From the NCBI RefSeq assembly GCF_029227915.1, contig NC_079876.1:8000001-8064000 (forward strand): a stretch of DNA of 64,000 nucleotides. The letters run 5' to 3'. The position numbers were made by a program, and so were the translations under genes. Below, piece after piece: positions 12,449-26,193 of this stretch (positions within the stretch are counted from its first letter, which is position 1; each line of letters starts with the position of its first letter). The notes under the pieces were generated by a model. The model ran no database searches and had not been told where the DNA came from. It was given only the letters and a program-made list of their open reading frames with translations. The DNA is from Hydractinia symbiolongicarpus (lineage: Eukaryota; Cnidaria; Hydrozoa; Anthoathecata; Hydractiniidae).

Positions 12449-12460
12449 TGAGGCTTGGCC
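12440..12460. other. Left orientation switch (plus to minus), tail-to-tail
   Basis: Plus-orientation sequence runs normally to ACTACAAGT at 12440-12448. It then changes within one or two bases to GAGGCTTGGCCCG, which is the minus-strand reading of the G/C-rich half of a class 1 monomer. With ATGAG at consensus position 5, the left side stops near phase 159 and the right side starts near phase 62, so the junction is out of register. The bases TGAG at the seam match neither flank fully. No insertion or mobile element end is visible. Confidence 0.92.
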
Positions 12461-12913
12461 CGTGTAGTCGAATGTATACAAAGAAAGTACCCTGTGAGTA
12501 AACTCATTTCCGAATCGATTTTTTCAATTATCTTTTCACCACTAAAACGCATGAGACTTGCAGTTTTCAAAAATGTTTTCATTTTTGATGAGACGCTTAA
12601 TAAAAGAGGTTTACTCGCCGGAAAACGAAATCCCGCGATTTCCCGTAAATCCCGGGCTTGGCCCGTATAGTCGAATGTATACAAGGAAAGTACCCAGGGA
12701 GTAAACTCATTTCCGAATCGATTTTTTAAATTATCTTTTCACCACTAAAACGCATGAGACTTGCAGTTTTCAAAAATGTTTTTATTTTTGATGAGACGCT
12801 TAATAAAAGAGGTTTAATGGCCGGCAAACGAAATCCCGCCATTTCCCGTAAATCCCGGGCTTGGCCCGTATAGTCGAATGTATACAAAGAAAGTACCCAG
12901 GGAGTAAACTCAT

Positions 12914-12972
12914 TTTCCGAACGATTTTTTAAATTATATTTTCACCACTAAGTACCCAGGGAGTAAACTCAT
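12914..12972 (-). repeat. 59-bp truncated monomer, inverted
   Basis: CTCAT landmarks lie at 12909 and 12968. The internal seam is CCACTAAGTACCCAGG, the reverse complement of the seam in the plus block. Confidence 0.9.
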
Positions 12973-14797
12973 TTCCGGAACGATTTTTTAAATTTTTTTT
13001 TCACCACTAAAACGCACGAGACTTGTAGTTTTCAAAAATGTTTTCATTTCTGATGAGACGCTGAATAAAAGAAGTTTAATCGCCGGCAAACGAAAACCCA
13101 AGATTTCCCGTAAATCCCGGACTCGGCCCGTATAGTCAAAAGTATACAAAGAAAGTACCCATGAAGTAAACTCATTTCCCGAACGATTTTTTAAATTATT
13201 TTTTCACCACTAAAACGCATGAGACTTGTAGTTTTCAGAAATGTTTTCATTTTTGATGAGACGCTTAATGAAAGAGGTTTAATCGCCCGCAAACGAAAAC
13301 CCGCGATTTCCCGTAAATCCCGGGCTTGGCCCGTATAGACGAATGTATACAAAGAAAGTACCCAGGAAGTAAACTCATTTCCAAAACGATTTTTTAAATT
13401 ATCTTTTCACCACTAAAACGCATAAGACTTGTAGTTTTCAAAAATGTTTTCATTTTTGATGAGACGCTGAATAAAAGAAGTTTAATCGCCGGCAAACGAA
13501 AACCCGCCATTTCCCGTAAACCCCGGACTCTGTCCGTATAGTCAAAAGTATACAAAGAAAGTACCCAGGGTGTAAACTAATTTCCCGAACGATTTTTTAA
13601 ATTATTATTTCACCACTAAAGCCTATGAGACTTGTAGTTTTTAAAATTGTTTTTATTTTTGATGAGTCGCTGAATAAAAGAAGTTTAATCGCCGGCAAAC
13701 GAAAACCCGCGACTTCCCGTAAATCCTGGACTCGGCCCGTATAGTCAGAAGTATGCAAAGAAAGTACCCAGGGTGTAAACTCATATCCCGAACGATTTTT
13801 AAATTATTATTTCACCACTAAAGCCCATGAGACTTGTAGTTTTTAAAAATGTTTTCATTTTTGATGAGACGCTGAATAAAAGAAGTTTAATCGCCGGCAA
13901 ACGAAAACCCGCCATTTCCCGTACACCCTGGACTCGGCCCGTATAATCAAAAGTATACAAAGAAAGTACCCAGGGAGTAAACTCATTTCCCGAACGATTT
14001 TTTAAATTATTTTTTCACCACTAAAACGCATGAGACTTGTAGTTTTCAAAAATATTTTCATATTTGATGGGACGCTAAATAAAAGAAGTTTAATCGCCGG
14101 CAAACGAGAATCCGCGATTTCCCGTAAATCCCGGACTCGGCCCGTATAGTCAAAAGTATACAAAGAAAGTACCCCGGGAGTAAACTCATTTCCCCAACGA
14201 TTTTTTAAATTATTTTTTCACCACTAAAACGCATGAGACTTGTAGTTTCCAAAAATGTTTTCATTTTTAATGAGACGCTTAATGAAAGAGGTTTAATCGC
14301 CGGCAAACGACATGCCGCGTTTTCCCGTAAATCCGGGGCTTGGCCCGTATAGTCGAATGTATACAAAGAAAGTACCCAGGGAGTAAACTCATTTCCCGAA
14401 CGATTTTTTATATTATTTTTTTACCACTAAACGCATGAGACTTGTAGTTTTCAAAAATATTTTCATATTTGATGGGACGCTAAATAAAAGAGGTTTAATC
14501 GCCGGAAAACGAAATCCCGCGATTTCCCGTAAATCCCGGGCTTGGCCCGTATAGTCGAATGTATACAAGGAAAGTACCCAGGGAGTAAACTCATTTCCGA
14601 ATCGATTTTTTCAATTATCTTTTCACCACTAAAACGCATGAGACTTGCAGTTTTCAAAAATATTTTTATTTTTGATGAGACGCTTAATAAAAGAGGTTTA
14701 ATCGCCGGCAAACGAAATCCCGCCATTTCCCGTAAATCCGGGGCTTGGCCCGTATAGTCGAATGTATACAAAGAAAGTACCCAGGGAGTAAACTCAT

Positions 14798-14856
14798 TTT
14801 CCGAACGATTTTTTAAATTATATTTTCACCACTAAGTACCCAGGGAGTAAACTCAT
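14798..14856 (-). repeat. 59-bp truncated monomer, inverted
   Basis: CTCAT landmarks lie at 14793 and 14852. It is 1884 bp from the previous one, and flanking monomers also match, so about 12.5-13.1 kb and 14.4-15.0 kb are copies. Confidence 0.9.
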
Positions 14857-16769
14857 TTCCGGAACGATTTTTTAAATTTTTTTTTCACCACTAAAACGCA
14901 TGAGACTTGTAGTTTTCAAAAATGTTTTCATTTCTGATGAGACGCTGAATAAAAGAAGTTTAATCGCCGGCAAACGAAAACCCAATATTTCCCGTAAATC
15001 CCGGACTCGGCCCGTATAGTCAAAAGTATACAAAGAAAGTACCCAGGGAGTAAACTCATTTCCCGAGCGATTTTTTAAATTATTATTTCACCACTAAAGC
15101 CTATGAGACTTGTAGTTTTTAAAAATATTTTCATTTTTGATGAGTCGCTGAATAAAAGAAGTTTAATCGCCGGCAAACTAAAACCCGCAACTTCCCGTAA
15201 ATCCCGGACTCGGCCCGTATAGTCAAAAGTATACAAAGAAAGTACCCAGGGAGTAAACTCATTTCCCGACCGATTTTTTAAATTATATTTTCACCACTAA
15301 AACGCATGAGACTTGTAGTTTTCAAAAATGTTTTCATTTTTGATGAGACGCTGAATGAAAGAAGTTTATTCGCCGGCAAACGAAAACCTGCGATTTCCCG
15401 TAAATCCCGGACTCGGCCCGTATAGTCAGAAGTATGCAAAGAAAGTACCCAGGGTGTAAACTCAAATCCCGAACGATTTTTAAATTATTATTTCACCACT
15501 AAAGCCCATGAGACTTGTAGTTTTTAAAAATGTTTTCATTTTTGATGAGACGCTGAATAAAAGAAGTTTAATCGCCGGCAAACGAAAACCCGCCATTTCC
15601 CGTACACCCTGGACTCGGCCCGTATAATCAAAAGTATACAAAGAAAGTACCCAGGAAGTAAACTCATTTCCCGAACGATTTTTTAAATTATTTTTTCACC
15701 ACTAAAACGCATGAGACTTGTAGTTTTCAAAAATGTTTTCATTTTTGATGAGACGCTGAATAAAAGAAGTTTAATCGCCGGCAAACGAAAACTAGCCATT
15801 TCCCGTAAACCCCGGACTTGGCCCGCATAGTCAAAAGTATACAAAGAAAGTACCCAGGGAGTAAACTCATTTCCCGAACGATTTTTTAAATTATTTTTTC
15901 ACCACTAAAACGCATGAGACTTGTAGTTTTCAAAAATGTTTTCATTTTTGATGAGACGCTGAATAAAAGAAGTTTAATCGCCGGCAAACGAGAACCTGCG
16001 ATTTCCCGTAAATTCCGGACTCGGCCTGTATAGTCAAAAGTATACAAAGAAAGTACCCAGGGTGTAAACTCATTTCCCGAACGATTTTTTAAATTATTAT
16101 TTCACCACTAAAGCCCATGAGACTTGTAGTTTTTAAAAATGTTTTCATTTTTGATGAGACGCTGAATAAAAGAAGTTTAAACGCCGGCAAACGAAAACCT
16201 GCGATTTCCCGTAAATCCCGGACTCGGCCCGTATAGTCAAAAAAATACAAAGAAAGTACCCAGGGATTAAACTCATTTCCCGAACGATTTTTTAAAATAT
16301 TTTTTCACCACTAAAACGCATGAGACTTGTAGTTTTCAAAAATGTTTTTATTTTTGATGAGACGCTGAATAAAAGAAGTTTAATCGCCGGCAAACGAAAA
16401 CTTGCGATTTCCCGTAAATCCCGGACTCGGCCCGTATAGTAAAGAAAGTACCCGGGATGTAAACTCATTTCCCGAACGATTTTTTAAATTATTATTTCAC
16501 CACTAAAACCCATGAGACTTATAGTTTTTAAAAATGTTTTTATTTTTGATGAGACGCTGAATAAAAGAAGTTTAATCGCCGGCAAACGAACACCCGCCAC
16601 TTCCCGTAAACCCCGGACTCGGCCCGTATAGTCAAAAGTATACAAAGAAATTACCCAGGGAGTAAACTCATTTTCCAAACGATTTTTTAAATTATTTTTT
16701 CACCACTACAACGCATAAGACCTGTAGTTTTTAAAAATGTTTTCATTTTTGATGAGACGCTGAATAAAA

Positions 16770-19700
16770 GAAGTTTAATCGCCGGCAAACGAAAACCTGC
16801 GATTTCCCGTAAATCCCGGACTCGGCCTGTGTAGTCAAAAGTATACAAAGAAAGTACCCAGGGAGTAAACTCATTTCCCAAACGATTTTTTAAATTATTT
16901 TTTCACCACTAAAACGCATGAGACTTGTAGTTTTCAGAAATGTTTTCATTTTTGATGAGACGCTTAATGAAAGTGGTTTAATCGCCGGCAAACGAAAACC
17001 CGCGATTTCCCGTAAACCCGGGCTTGGCCCGTATAGACGAATGTATACAAAGAAAGTACCCAGGAAGTAAACTCATTTCCAAAACGATTTTTTAAATTAT
17101 CTTTTCACCACTAAAACGCATAGGACTTGTAGTTTTTAAAAATGTTTTCATTTTTGATGAGACGCTGAATAAAAGAAGTATAATCGCCGGCAAACGAAAA
17201 CCCGCCATTTCCCGTAAACCCCGGACTCTGTCCGTATAGTCAAAAGTATACAAAAAAAGTACCCAGGTTGTAAACTAATTTCCCAAACGATTTTTTAAAT
17301 TATTATTTCACCACTAAAGCCCATGAGACTTGTAGTTTTTAAAAATGTTTTCATTTTTGATGAGTCGCTGAATAAAAGAAGTTTAATCGCCGGCAAACGA
17401 AAACCCGCGACTTCCCGTAAATCCCGGACTCGGCCCGTATAGTCAAAAGTATACAAAGAAAGTACCCAGGGAGTAAACTCATTTCCCGAACGATTTTTTA
17501 AATTATATTTTCACCACTAAAACGCATGAGACTTGTAGTTTTCAAAAATGTTTTCATTTTTGATGAGACGCTGAATAAAAGAAGTTTAATCGCCGGCAAA
17601 CGAAAACCCGCCATTTCCCGTAAACCCCGGACTCGGCCCGCATAGTCAAAAGTATACAAAGAAAGTACCCAGGGAGTAAACTCATTTCCCGAACGATTTT
17701 TTAAATTATTTTTTCACCACTAAAACGCATGAGACTTGTAGTTTTCAAAAATGTTTTCATGTTTGATGAGACGCTGAATAAAAGAAGTTTAATCGCCCGC
17801 AAACGAAAACCTGCGATTTCCCGTAAATCCCGGACTCGGCCCGTATAGTCAAAAGTATACAAAGAAAGTACCCAGGGTTTAAACTCATTTCCCCAACGAT
17901 TTTTTAAATTATTATTTCACCACTAAAGCCCATGAGACTTGTAGTTTTTAAAAATGTTTTCATTTTTGATGAGACGCTGAATAAAATTAGTTTAAACGCC
18001 GGCAAACGAAAACCCGCGATTTCCCGTAAATCCCGGACTCGGCCCGTATAGTCAAAAGTATACAAAGAAAGTACCGAGGGAGTAAACTCATTTCCCGAAC
18101 GATTTTTTAAAATATTTTTTCACCACTAAAACGCATGAGACTTGTAGTTTTCAAAAATGTTTTCATTTTTGATGAGACGCTAGAGGTTTAATCGCCGGCA
18201 AACGAAATCCCGCGATTTCCCGTAAATCCCGGGTTTGGCCCGTATAGTCGAATGTATACAAAGAAAGTACCCAGGGAGTAAACTCATTTCCCGAACGATT
18301 TTTTAATTTTCTTTTTTCACCACTAAAACGCATGATACTTAAAGTTTTCAAAAATGTTTTCATTTTTGATGAGACGGTTAATGAAAGAAGTTTAATCGCC
18401 GGCAAACGAAATCCCGCGATTTCCCGTAAATCCCGAGCTTGGCCCGTATAGTCGAATGTATACAAAGAAAGTACTCAGTGAGTAAACTCATTTCCCGAAC
18501 GATTTTTTAATTTTTTTTCTTTCCACTAAAACGCATGAGACTTGTAATTTTCAAAAATGTTTTCATTTTTGATGAGACGGTTAATGAAAGAAGTTTAATC
18601 GCCGGCAAACGAAAACCTGCGATTTCCCGTAAATCCCGGACTCGGCCTGTGTAGTCAAAAGTATACAAAGAAAGTACCCAGGGAGTAAACTCATTTCCCA
18701 AACGATTTTTTAAATTATTTTTTCACCACTAAAACGCATGAGACTTGTAGTTTTCAGAAATGTTTTCATTTTTGATGAGACGCTTAATGAAAGTGGTTTA
18801 ATCGCCGGCAAACGAAAACCCGCGATTTCCCGTAAATCCTGGGCTTGGCCCGTATAGACGAATGTATACAAAGAAAGTACCCAGGAAGTAAACTCATTTC
18901 CAAAACGATTTTTTAAATTATCTTTTCACCACTAAAACGCATAGGACTTGTAGTTTTTAAAAATGTTTTCATTTTTGATGAGATGCTGAATAAAAGAAGT
19001 ATAATCGCCGGCAAACGAAAACCCGCCATTTCCCGTAAACCCCGGACTCTGTCCGTATAGTCAAAAGTATACAAAAAAAGTACCCAGGTTGTAAACTAAT
19101 TTCCCAAACGATTTTTTAAATTATTATTTCACCACTAAAGCCCATGAGACTTGTAGTTTTTAAAAATGTTTTCATTTTTGATGAGTCGCTGAATAAAAGA
19201 AGTTTAATCGCCGGCAAACGAAAACCCGCGACTTCCCGTAAATCCCGGACTCGGCCCGTATAGTCAAAAGTATACAAAGAAAGTACCCAGGGAGTAAACT
19301 CATTTCCCGAACGATTTTTTAAATTATATTTTCACCACTAAAACGCATGAGACTTGTAGTTTTCAAAAATGTTTTCATTTTTGATGAGACGCTGAATAAA
19401 AGAAGTTTAATCGCCGGCAAACGAAAACCCGCCATTTCCCGTAAACCCCGGACTCGGCCCGCATAGTCAAAAGTATACAAAGAAAGTACCCAGGGAGTAA
19501 ACTCATTTCCCGAACGATTTTTTAAATTATTTTTTCACCACTAAAACGCATGAGACTTGTAGTTTTCAAAAATGTTTTCATGTTTGATGAGACGCTGAAT
19601 AAAAGAAGTTTAATCGCCCGCAAACGAAAACCTGCGATTTCCCGTAAATCCCGGACTCGGCCCGTATAGTCAAAAGTATACAAAGAAAGTACCCAGGGTT

Positions 19701-20460
19701 TAAACTCATTTCCCCAACGATTTTTTAAATTATTATTTCACCACTAAAGCCCATGAGACTTGTAGTTTTTAAAAATGTTTTCATTTTTGATGAGACGCTG
19801 AATAAAATTAGTTTAAACGCCGGCAAACGAAAACCCGCGATTTCCCGTAAATCCCGGACTCGGCCCGTATAGTCAAAAGTATACAAAGAAAGTACCGAGG
19901 GAGTAAACTCATTTCCCGAACGATTTTTTAAAATATTTTTTCACCACTAAAACGCATGAGACTTGTAGTTTTCAAAAATGTTTTCATTTTTGATGAGACG
20001 CTAGAGGTTTAATCGCCGGCAAACGAAATCCCGCGATTTCCCGTAAATCCCGGGTTTGGCCCTTATAGTCGAATGTATACAAAGAAAGTACCCAGGGAGT
20101 AAACTCATTTCCCGAACGATTTTTTAATTTTCTTTTTTCACCACTAAAACGCATGATACTTAAAGTTTTCAAAAATGTTTTCATTTTTGATGAGACGGTT
20201 AATGAAAGAAGTTTAATCGCCGGCAAACGAAATCCCGCGATTTCCCGTAAATCCCGAGCTTGGCCCGTATAGTCGAATGTATACAAAGAAAGTACTCAGT
20301 GAGTAAACTCATTTCCCGAACGATTTTTTAATTTTTTTTCTTTCCACTAAAACGCATGAGACTTGTAATTTTCAAAAATGTTTTCATTTTTGATGAGACG
20401 GTTAATGAAAGAAGTTTAATCGCCGGCAAACGAAAACCTGCGATTTCCCGTAAATCCCGG
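16770..20460 (-). repeat. Higher-order repeat, two copies of about 1821 bp
   Basis: GGCCTGTGTAGTCAAAAG occurs at about 16826 and 18646. The segments that follow correspond through the markers CGCATAGGACTTG, CAGGTTGTAAACTAATT, CATGTTTGATGAG, GAATAAAATTAG and GACGCTAGAGG. Spacing shifts from 1820 to 1821 after one T is gained near 18837. The copy boundary lies in about 50 bp shared by the two parents (GAAGTTTAATCGCC to GTAAATCCCGG), consistent with unequal homologous exchange. Confidence 0.88.
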
Positions 20461-22129
20461 GCTTGGCCCGTATAGTCGAATGTATACAAAGAAAGTACCC
20501 TGTGAGTAATCTCATTTCCCGAACGATTTTTTAAATTATTTTTTCACTACTAGAACGCATGAGACTTGTAGTTTTCAAAAATGTTTTCATTTTTGATGAG
20601 ACGCTGAATAAAAGAAGTTTAATCGCCGGCAAACGAAAACCCGCCATTTCCCGTAAACCCCGGACTTGGCCCGCATAGTCAAAAGTATACAAAGAAAGTA
20701 CCCAGGGAGTAAACTCATTTCCCGAACGATTTTTTAAAATATTTTTTCACCACTAAAACGCATGAGACTTGTAGTTTTCAAAAATGTTTTCATTTTTGAT
20801 GAGACGCTGAATGAAAAAAAGTTTAATCGCCGGCAAACGAAAACCTGCGATTTCCCGTAAATCCCGGACTCGGCCCGTATAGTCAAAAGTATACAAAGAA
20901 AGTACCCAGGGAGTAAACTCATTTCCCGAACGATTTTTTAAAATATTTTTTCACCACTAAAACGCATGAGACTTGTAGTTTTCAAAAATGTTTTCATTTT
21001 TGATGAGACGCTGAATAAAAGAAGTTTAATCGCCGGCAAACAAAAACATGCCATTTCCCGTAAATCCCGGACTCGGCCCGTATAGTAAAGAAAGTACCCG
21101 GGATGTAAACTCATTTCCCGAACGATTTTTTAAATTATTATTTCACCACTAAAACCCATGAGACTTAGAGTTTTTAAAAATGTTTTCATTTTTGATGAGA
21201 CGCTGAATAAAAGAAGTTTAATCGCCGGCAAACGAAAACCCGCCATTTCCCGTAAACCCCGGACTCGGCCCGTATAGTCAAAAGTATACAAAGAAATTAC
21301 CCAGGGAGTAAACTCATTTTCCAAACGATTTTTTAAATTTTTTTTTCACCACTACAACGCATGAGACTTGTAGTTTTTAAAAATGTTTTCATTTTTAATG
21401 AGACGCTGAATAAAAGAAGTTTAATCGCCGGCGAACGAAAACCCGCCATTTCCCGTAAACCCCGGACTCGGCCCGTATAGTCAAAAGTATACAAAGAAAG
21501 TACCCAGGGAGTAAACTCATTTTCCGAACGATTTTTTAAATTATTTTTACACCACTACAACGCATGAGACTTGTAGTTTTCAAAAATGTTTTCATTTTTG
21601 ATGAGACGCTGAATAAAAGAAGTTTAATCGCCCTCAAACGAAAATCCGCGATTTCCCGTAAATCCCGGACTCGGCCCGTATAGTCCAAAGAATACAAAGA
21701 AAGTACCCAGGGAGTAAACTCATTTCCGAATCGATTTTTTCAATTATCTTTTCACCAGTAAAACACATGAGACTTGCAGTTTTCAAAAATGTTTTCATTT
21801 TTGATGAGACGCTTAATAAAAGAGGTTTAATCGCCGGAAAACAAAATCCTGCGATTTCCCGTAAATCCCGGGCTTGGCCCGTATAGTCGAATGTATACAA
21901 GGAAAGTACCCAGGTAGTAAACTCATTTCCGAATCGATTTTTTAAATTATCTTTTCACCACTAAAACGCATGAGACTTGCAGTTTTCAAAAATGTTTTTA
22001 TTTTTGATGAGACGCTTAATAAAAGAGGTTTAATCGCCGGCAAACGAAATCCCGCCATTTCCCGTAAATCCCGGGCTTGGCCCGTATAGTCGAATGTATA
22101 CAAAGAAAGTACCCAGGGAGTAAACTCAT

Positions 22130-22188
22130 TTTCCGAACGATTTTTTAAATTATATTTTCACCACTAAGTACCCAGGGAGTAAACTCAT
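22130..22188 (-). repeat. 59-bp truncated monomer, in 1482-bp copy 1
   Basis: CTCAT landmarks lie at 22125 and 22184, with the CCACTAAGTACCC seam. Confidence 0.9.
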
Positions 22189-23611
22189 TTCCGGAACGAT
22201 TTTTTAAATTTTTTTTTCACCACTAAAACGCATGAGACTTGTAGTTTTCAAAAATGTTTTCATTTTTGATGAGACGCTGAATAAAAGAAGTTTAATCGCC
22301 GGCAAACGAAAACCCGCCATTTCCCGTAAACCCCGGACTCGGCCCGCATAGTCAAAAGTATACAAAGAAAGTACCCAGGCAGTAAACTCATTTCACGATC
22401 GATTTTTTAAATTATTTTTTCACCACTAAAACGCATGAGACTTGTAGTTTTCAAAAATGTTTTCATTTTTGATGAGACGCTGAATAAAAAAAGTTTAATC
22501 GCCGGCAAACGAAAACCTGCGATTTCCCGTAAATCCCGGACTCGGCCCGTATAGTCAAAAGTATACAAAGAAAGTACCCAGGGAGTAAACTCATTTCCCG
22601 AACGATTTTTTAAAATATTTTTTCACCACTAAAACGCATGAGACTTGTAGTTTTCAAAAATGTTTTCATTTTTGATGAGACGCTGAATAAAAGAAGTTTA
22701 ATCGCCGGCAAACGAAAACATGCCATTTCCCGTAAATCCCGGACTCGGCCCGTATAGTAAAGAAAGTATACAAAGAAATTACCCAGGGAGTAAACTCATT
22801 TTCCAAACGATTTTTTAAATTTTTTTTTCACCACTACAACGCATGAGACTTGTAGTTTTTAAAAATGTTTTCATTTTTAATGAGACGCTGAATAAAAGAA
22901 GTTTAATCGCCGGCGAACGAAAACCCGCCATTTCCCGTAAACCCCGGACTCGGCCCGTATAGTCAAAAGTATACAAAGAAAGTACCCAGGGAGTAAACTC
23001 ATTTTCCGAACGATTTTTTAAATTATTTTTACACCACTACAACGCATGAGACTTGTAGTTTTCAAAAATGTTTTCATTTTTGATGAGACGCTGAATAAAA
23101 GAAGTTTAATCGCCCTCAAACGAAAATCCGCGATTTCCCGTAAATCCCGGACTCGGCCCGTATAGTCCAAAGAATACAAAGAAAGTACCCAGGGAGTAAA
23201 CTCATTTCCGAATCGATTTTTTCAATTATCTTTTCACCAGTAAAACACATGAGACTTGCAGTTTTCAAAAATGTTTTCATTTTTGATGAGACGCTTAATA
23301 AAAGAGGTTTAATCGCCGGAAAACAAAATCCTGCGATTTCCCGTAAATCCCGGGCTTGGCCCGTATAGTCGAATGTATACAAGGAAAGTACCCAGGTAGT
23401 AAACTCATTTCCGAATCGATTTTTTAAATTATCTTTTCACCACTAAAACGCATGAGACTTGCAGTTTTCAAAAATGTTTTTATTTTTGATGAGACGCTTA
23501 ATAAAAGAGGTTTAATCGCCGGCAAACGAAATCCCGCCATTTCCCGTAAATCCCGGGCTTGGCCCGTATAGTCGAATGTATACAAAGAAAGTACCCAGGG
23601 AGTAAACTCAT

Positions 23612-23670
23612 TTTCCGAACGATTTTTTAAATTATATTTTCACCACTAAGTACCCAGGGAGTAAACTCAT
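23612..23670 (-). repeat. 59-bp truncated monomer, in 1482-bp copy 2
   Basis: CTCAT landmarks lie at 23607 and 23666. It is exactly 1482 bp from the equivalent in copy 1. Confidence 0.9.
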
Positions 23671-25091
23671 TTCCGGAACGATTTTTTAAATTTTTTTTTC
23701 ACCACTAAAACGCATGAGACTTGTAGTTTTCAAAAATGTTTTCATTTTTGATGAGACGCTGAATAAAAGAAGTTTAATCGCCGGCAAACGAAAACCCGCC
23801 ATTTCCCGTAAACCCCGGACTCGGCCCGCATAGTCAAAAGTATACAAAGAAAGTACCCAGGGAGTAAACTCATTTCACGATCGATTTTTTAAATTATTTT
23901 TTCACCACTAAAACGCATGAGACTTGTAGTTTTCAAAAATGTTTTCATTTTTGATGAGACGCTGAATAAAAAAAGTTTAATCGCCGGCAAACGAAAACCT
24001 GCGATTTCCCGTAAATCCCGGACTCGGCCCGTATAGTCAAAAGTATACAAAGAAAGTACCCAGGGAGTAAACTCATTTCCCGAACGATTTTTTAAAATAT
24101 TTTTTCACCACTAAAACGCATGAGACTTGTAGTTTTCAAAAATGTTTTCATTTTTGATGAGACGCTGAATAAAAGAAGTTTAATCGCCGGCAAACGAAAA
24201 CATGCCATTTCCCGTAAATCCCGGACTCGGCCCGTATAGTAAAGAAAGTATACAAAGAAATTACCCAGGGAGTAAACTCATTTTCCAAACGATTTTTTAA
24301 ATTTTTTTTTCACCACTACAACGCATGAGACTTGTAGTTTTTAAAAATGTTTTCATTTTTAATGAGACGCTGAATAAAAGAAGTTTAATCGCCGGCGAAC
24401 GAAAACCCGCCATTTCCCGTAAACCCCGGACTCGGCCCGTATAGTCAAAAGTATACAAAGAAAGTACCCAGGGAGTAAACTCATTTTCCGAACGATTTTT
24501 TAAATTATTTTTACACCACTACAACGCATGAGACTTGTAGTTTTCAAAAATGTTTTCATTTTTGATGAGACGCTGAATAAAAGAAGTTTAATCGCCCTCA
24601 AACGAAAATCCGCGATTTCCCGTAAATCCCGGACTCGGCCCGTATAGTCCAAAGAATACAAAGAAAGTACCCAGGGAGTAAACTCATTTCCGAATCGATT
24701 TTTTCAATTATCTTTTCACCAGTAAAACACATGAGACTTGCAGTTTTCAAAAATGTTTTCATTTTTGATGAGACGCTTAATAAAAGAGGTTTAATCGCCG
24801 GAAAACAAAATCCCGCGATTTCCCGTAAATCCCGGGCTTGGCCCGTATAGTCGAATGTATACAAGGAAAGTACCCAGGTAGTAAACTCATTTCCGAATCG
24901 ATTTTTTAAATTATCTTTTCACCACTAAAACGCATGAGACTTGCAGTTTTCAAAAATGTTTTTATTTTTGATGAGACGCTTAATAAAAGAGGTTTAATCG
25001 CCGGCAAACGAAATCCCGCCATTTCCCGTAAATCCCGGGCTTGGCCCGTATAGTCGAATGTATACAAAGAAAGTACCCAGGGAGTAAACTC

Positions 25092-25146
25092 TGAACGATT
25101 TTTTTAATTATATTTTCACCACTAAGTACCCAGGGAGTAAACTCAT
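25092..25146 (-). repeat. Truncated monomer, further shortened, in 1482-bp copy 3
   Basis: The 59-bp remnant has lost six more bases, because ACTCTGAACG replaces ACTCATTTTCCGAACG. This identifies copy 3 as derived. Confidence 0.85.
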
Positions 25147-26134
25147 TTCCGGAACGATTTTTTAAATTTTTTTTTCACCACTAAAACGCATGAGACTTGT
25201 AGTTTTCAAAAATGTTTTCATTTTTGATGAGACGCTGAATAAAAGAAGTTTAATCGCCGGCAAACGAAAACCCGCCATTTCCCGTAAACCCCGGACTCGG
25301 CCCGCATAGTCAAACGTATACAAAGAAAGTACCCAGGGAGTAAACTCATTTCACGAACGATTTTTTAAATTATTTTTTCACCACTAAAACGCATGAGTAG
25401 TTTTCAAAAATGTTTTCATTTTTGATGAGACGCTGAATAAAAAAAGTTTAATCGCCGGCAAACGAAAACCTGCGATTTCCCGTAAATCCCGGACTCGGCC
25501 CGTATAGTCAAAAGTATACAAAGAAAGTACCCAGGGAGTAAACTCATTTCCCGAACGATTTTTTAAAATATTTTTTCACCACTAAAACGCATGAGACTTG
25601 TAGTTTTTAAAAATGTTTTCATTTTTGATGAGACGCTGAATAAAAGAAGTTTAATCGCCGGCAAACGAAAACATGCCATTTCCCGTAAATCCCGGACTCG
25701 GCCCGTATAGTAAAGAAAGTACCCGGGATGTAAACTCATTTCCCGAACGATTTTTTAAATTATTATTTCACCACTAAAACCCATGAGACTTATAGTTTTT
25801 AAAAATGTTTTCATTTTTGATGAGACGCTGAATAAAAGAAGTTTAATCGCCGGCAAACGAAAACATGCCATTTCTCGTAAATCCCGGACTCGGCCCGTAT
25901 AATAAAGAAAGTACCCGGGATGTAAACTCATTTCCCGAACGATTTTTTAAATTATTATTTCACCACTAAAACCCATGAGACTTATAGTTTTTAAAAATGT
26001 TTTCATTTTTGATGAGACGCTGAATAAAAGAAGTTTAATCGCCGGCAAACGAAAACCCGCCATTTCCCGTAAACCCCGGACTCGGCCCGTATAGTCGAAT
26101 GTATACAAAGAAAGTACCCAGGGAGTAAACTCAT

Positions 26135-26193
26135 TTTCCGAACGATTTTTTAAATTATATTTTCACCACTAAGTACCCAGGGAGTAAACTCAT
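26135..26193 (-). repeat. 59-bp truncated monomer, inverted
   Basis: CTCAT landmarks lie at 26130 and 26189, with the same CCACTAAGTACCC seam. Confidence 0.9.

Larger units (their letters stand above)
21283..25715 (-). repeat. Higher-order repeat, three near-identical copies of 1482 bp
   Basis: TACAAAGAAATTACCCAGGG occurs at about 21287, 22769 and 24251. Each unit carries one TTTGAGGGCG-type monomer, one 59-bp remnant and the monomer set between them, so 1482 is not a multiple of 203. Copies 1 and 2 differ at very few positions by eye. Copy 3 has short deletions near 25089 and 25397. Copy seams read GTATAGTAAAGAAAGTATAC. Confidence 0.92.

Noticed and set aside
12334-12684. 116-codon open frame crossing the left orientation switch.
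   Set aside because: It is a satellite frame that happens to stay open through the seam. Its two halves are plus- and minus-strand readings of the same monomer.
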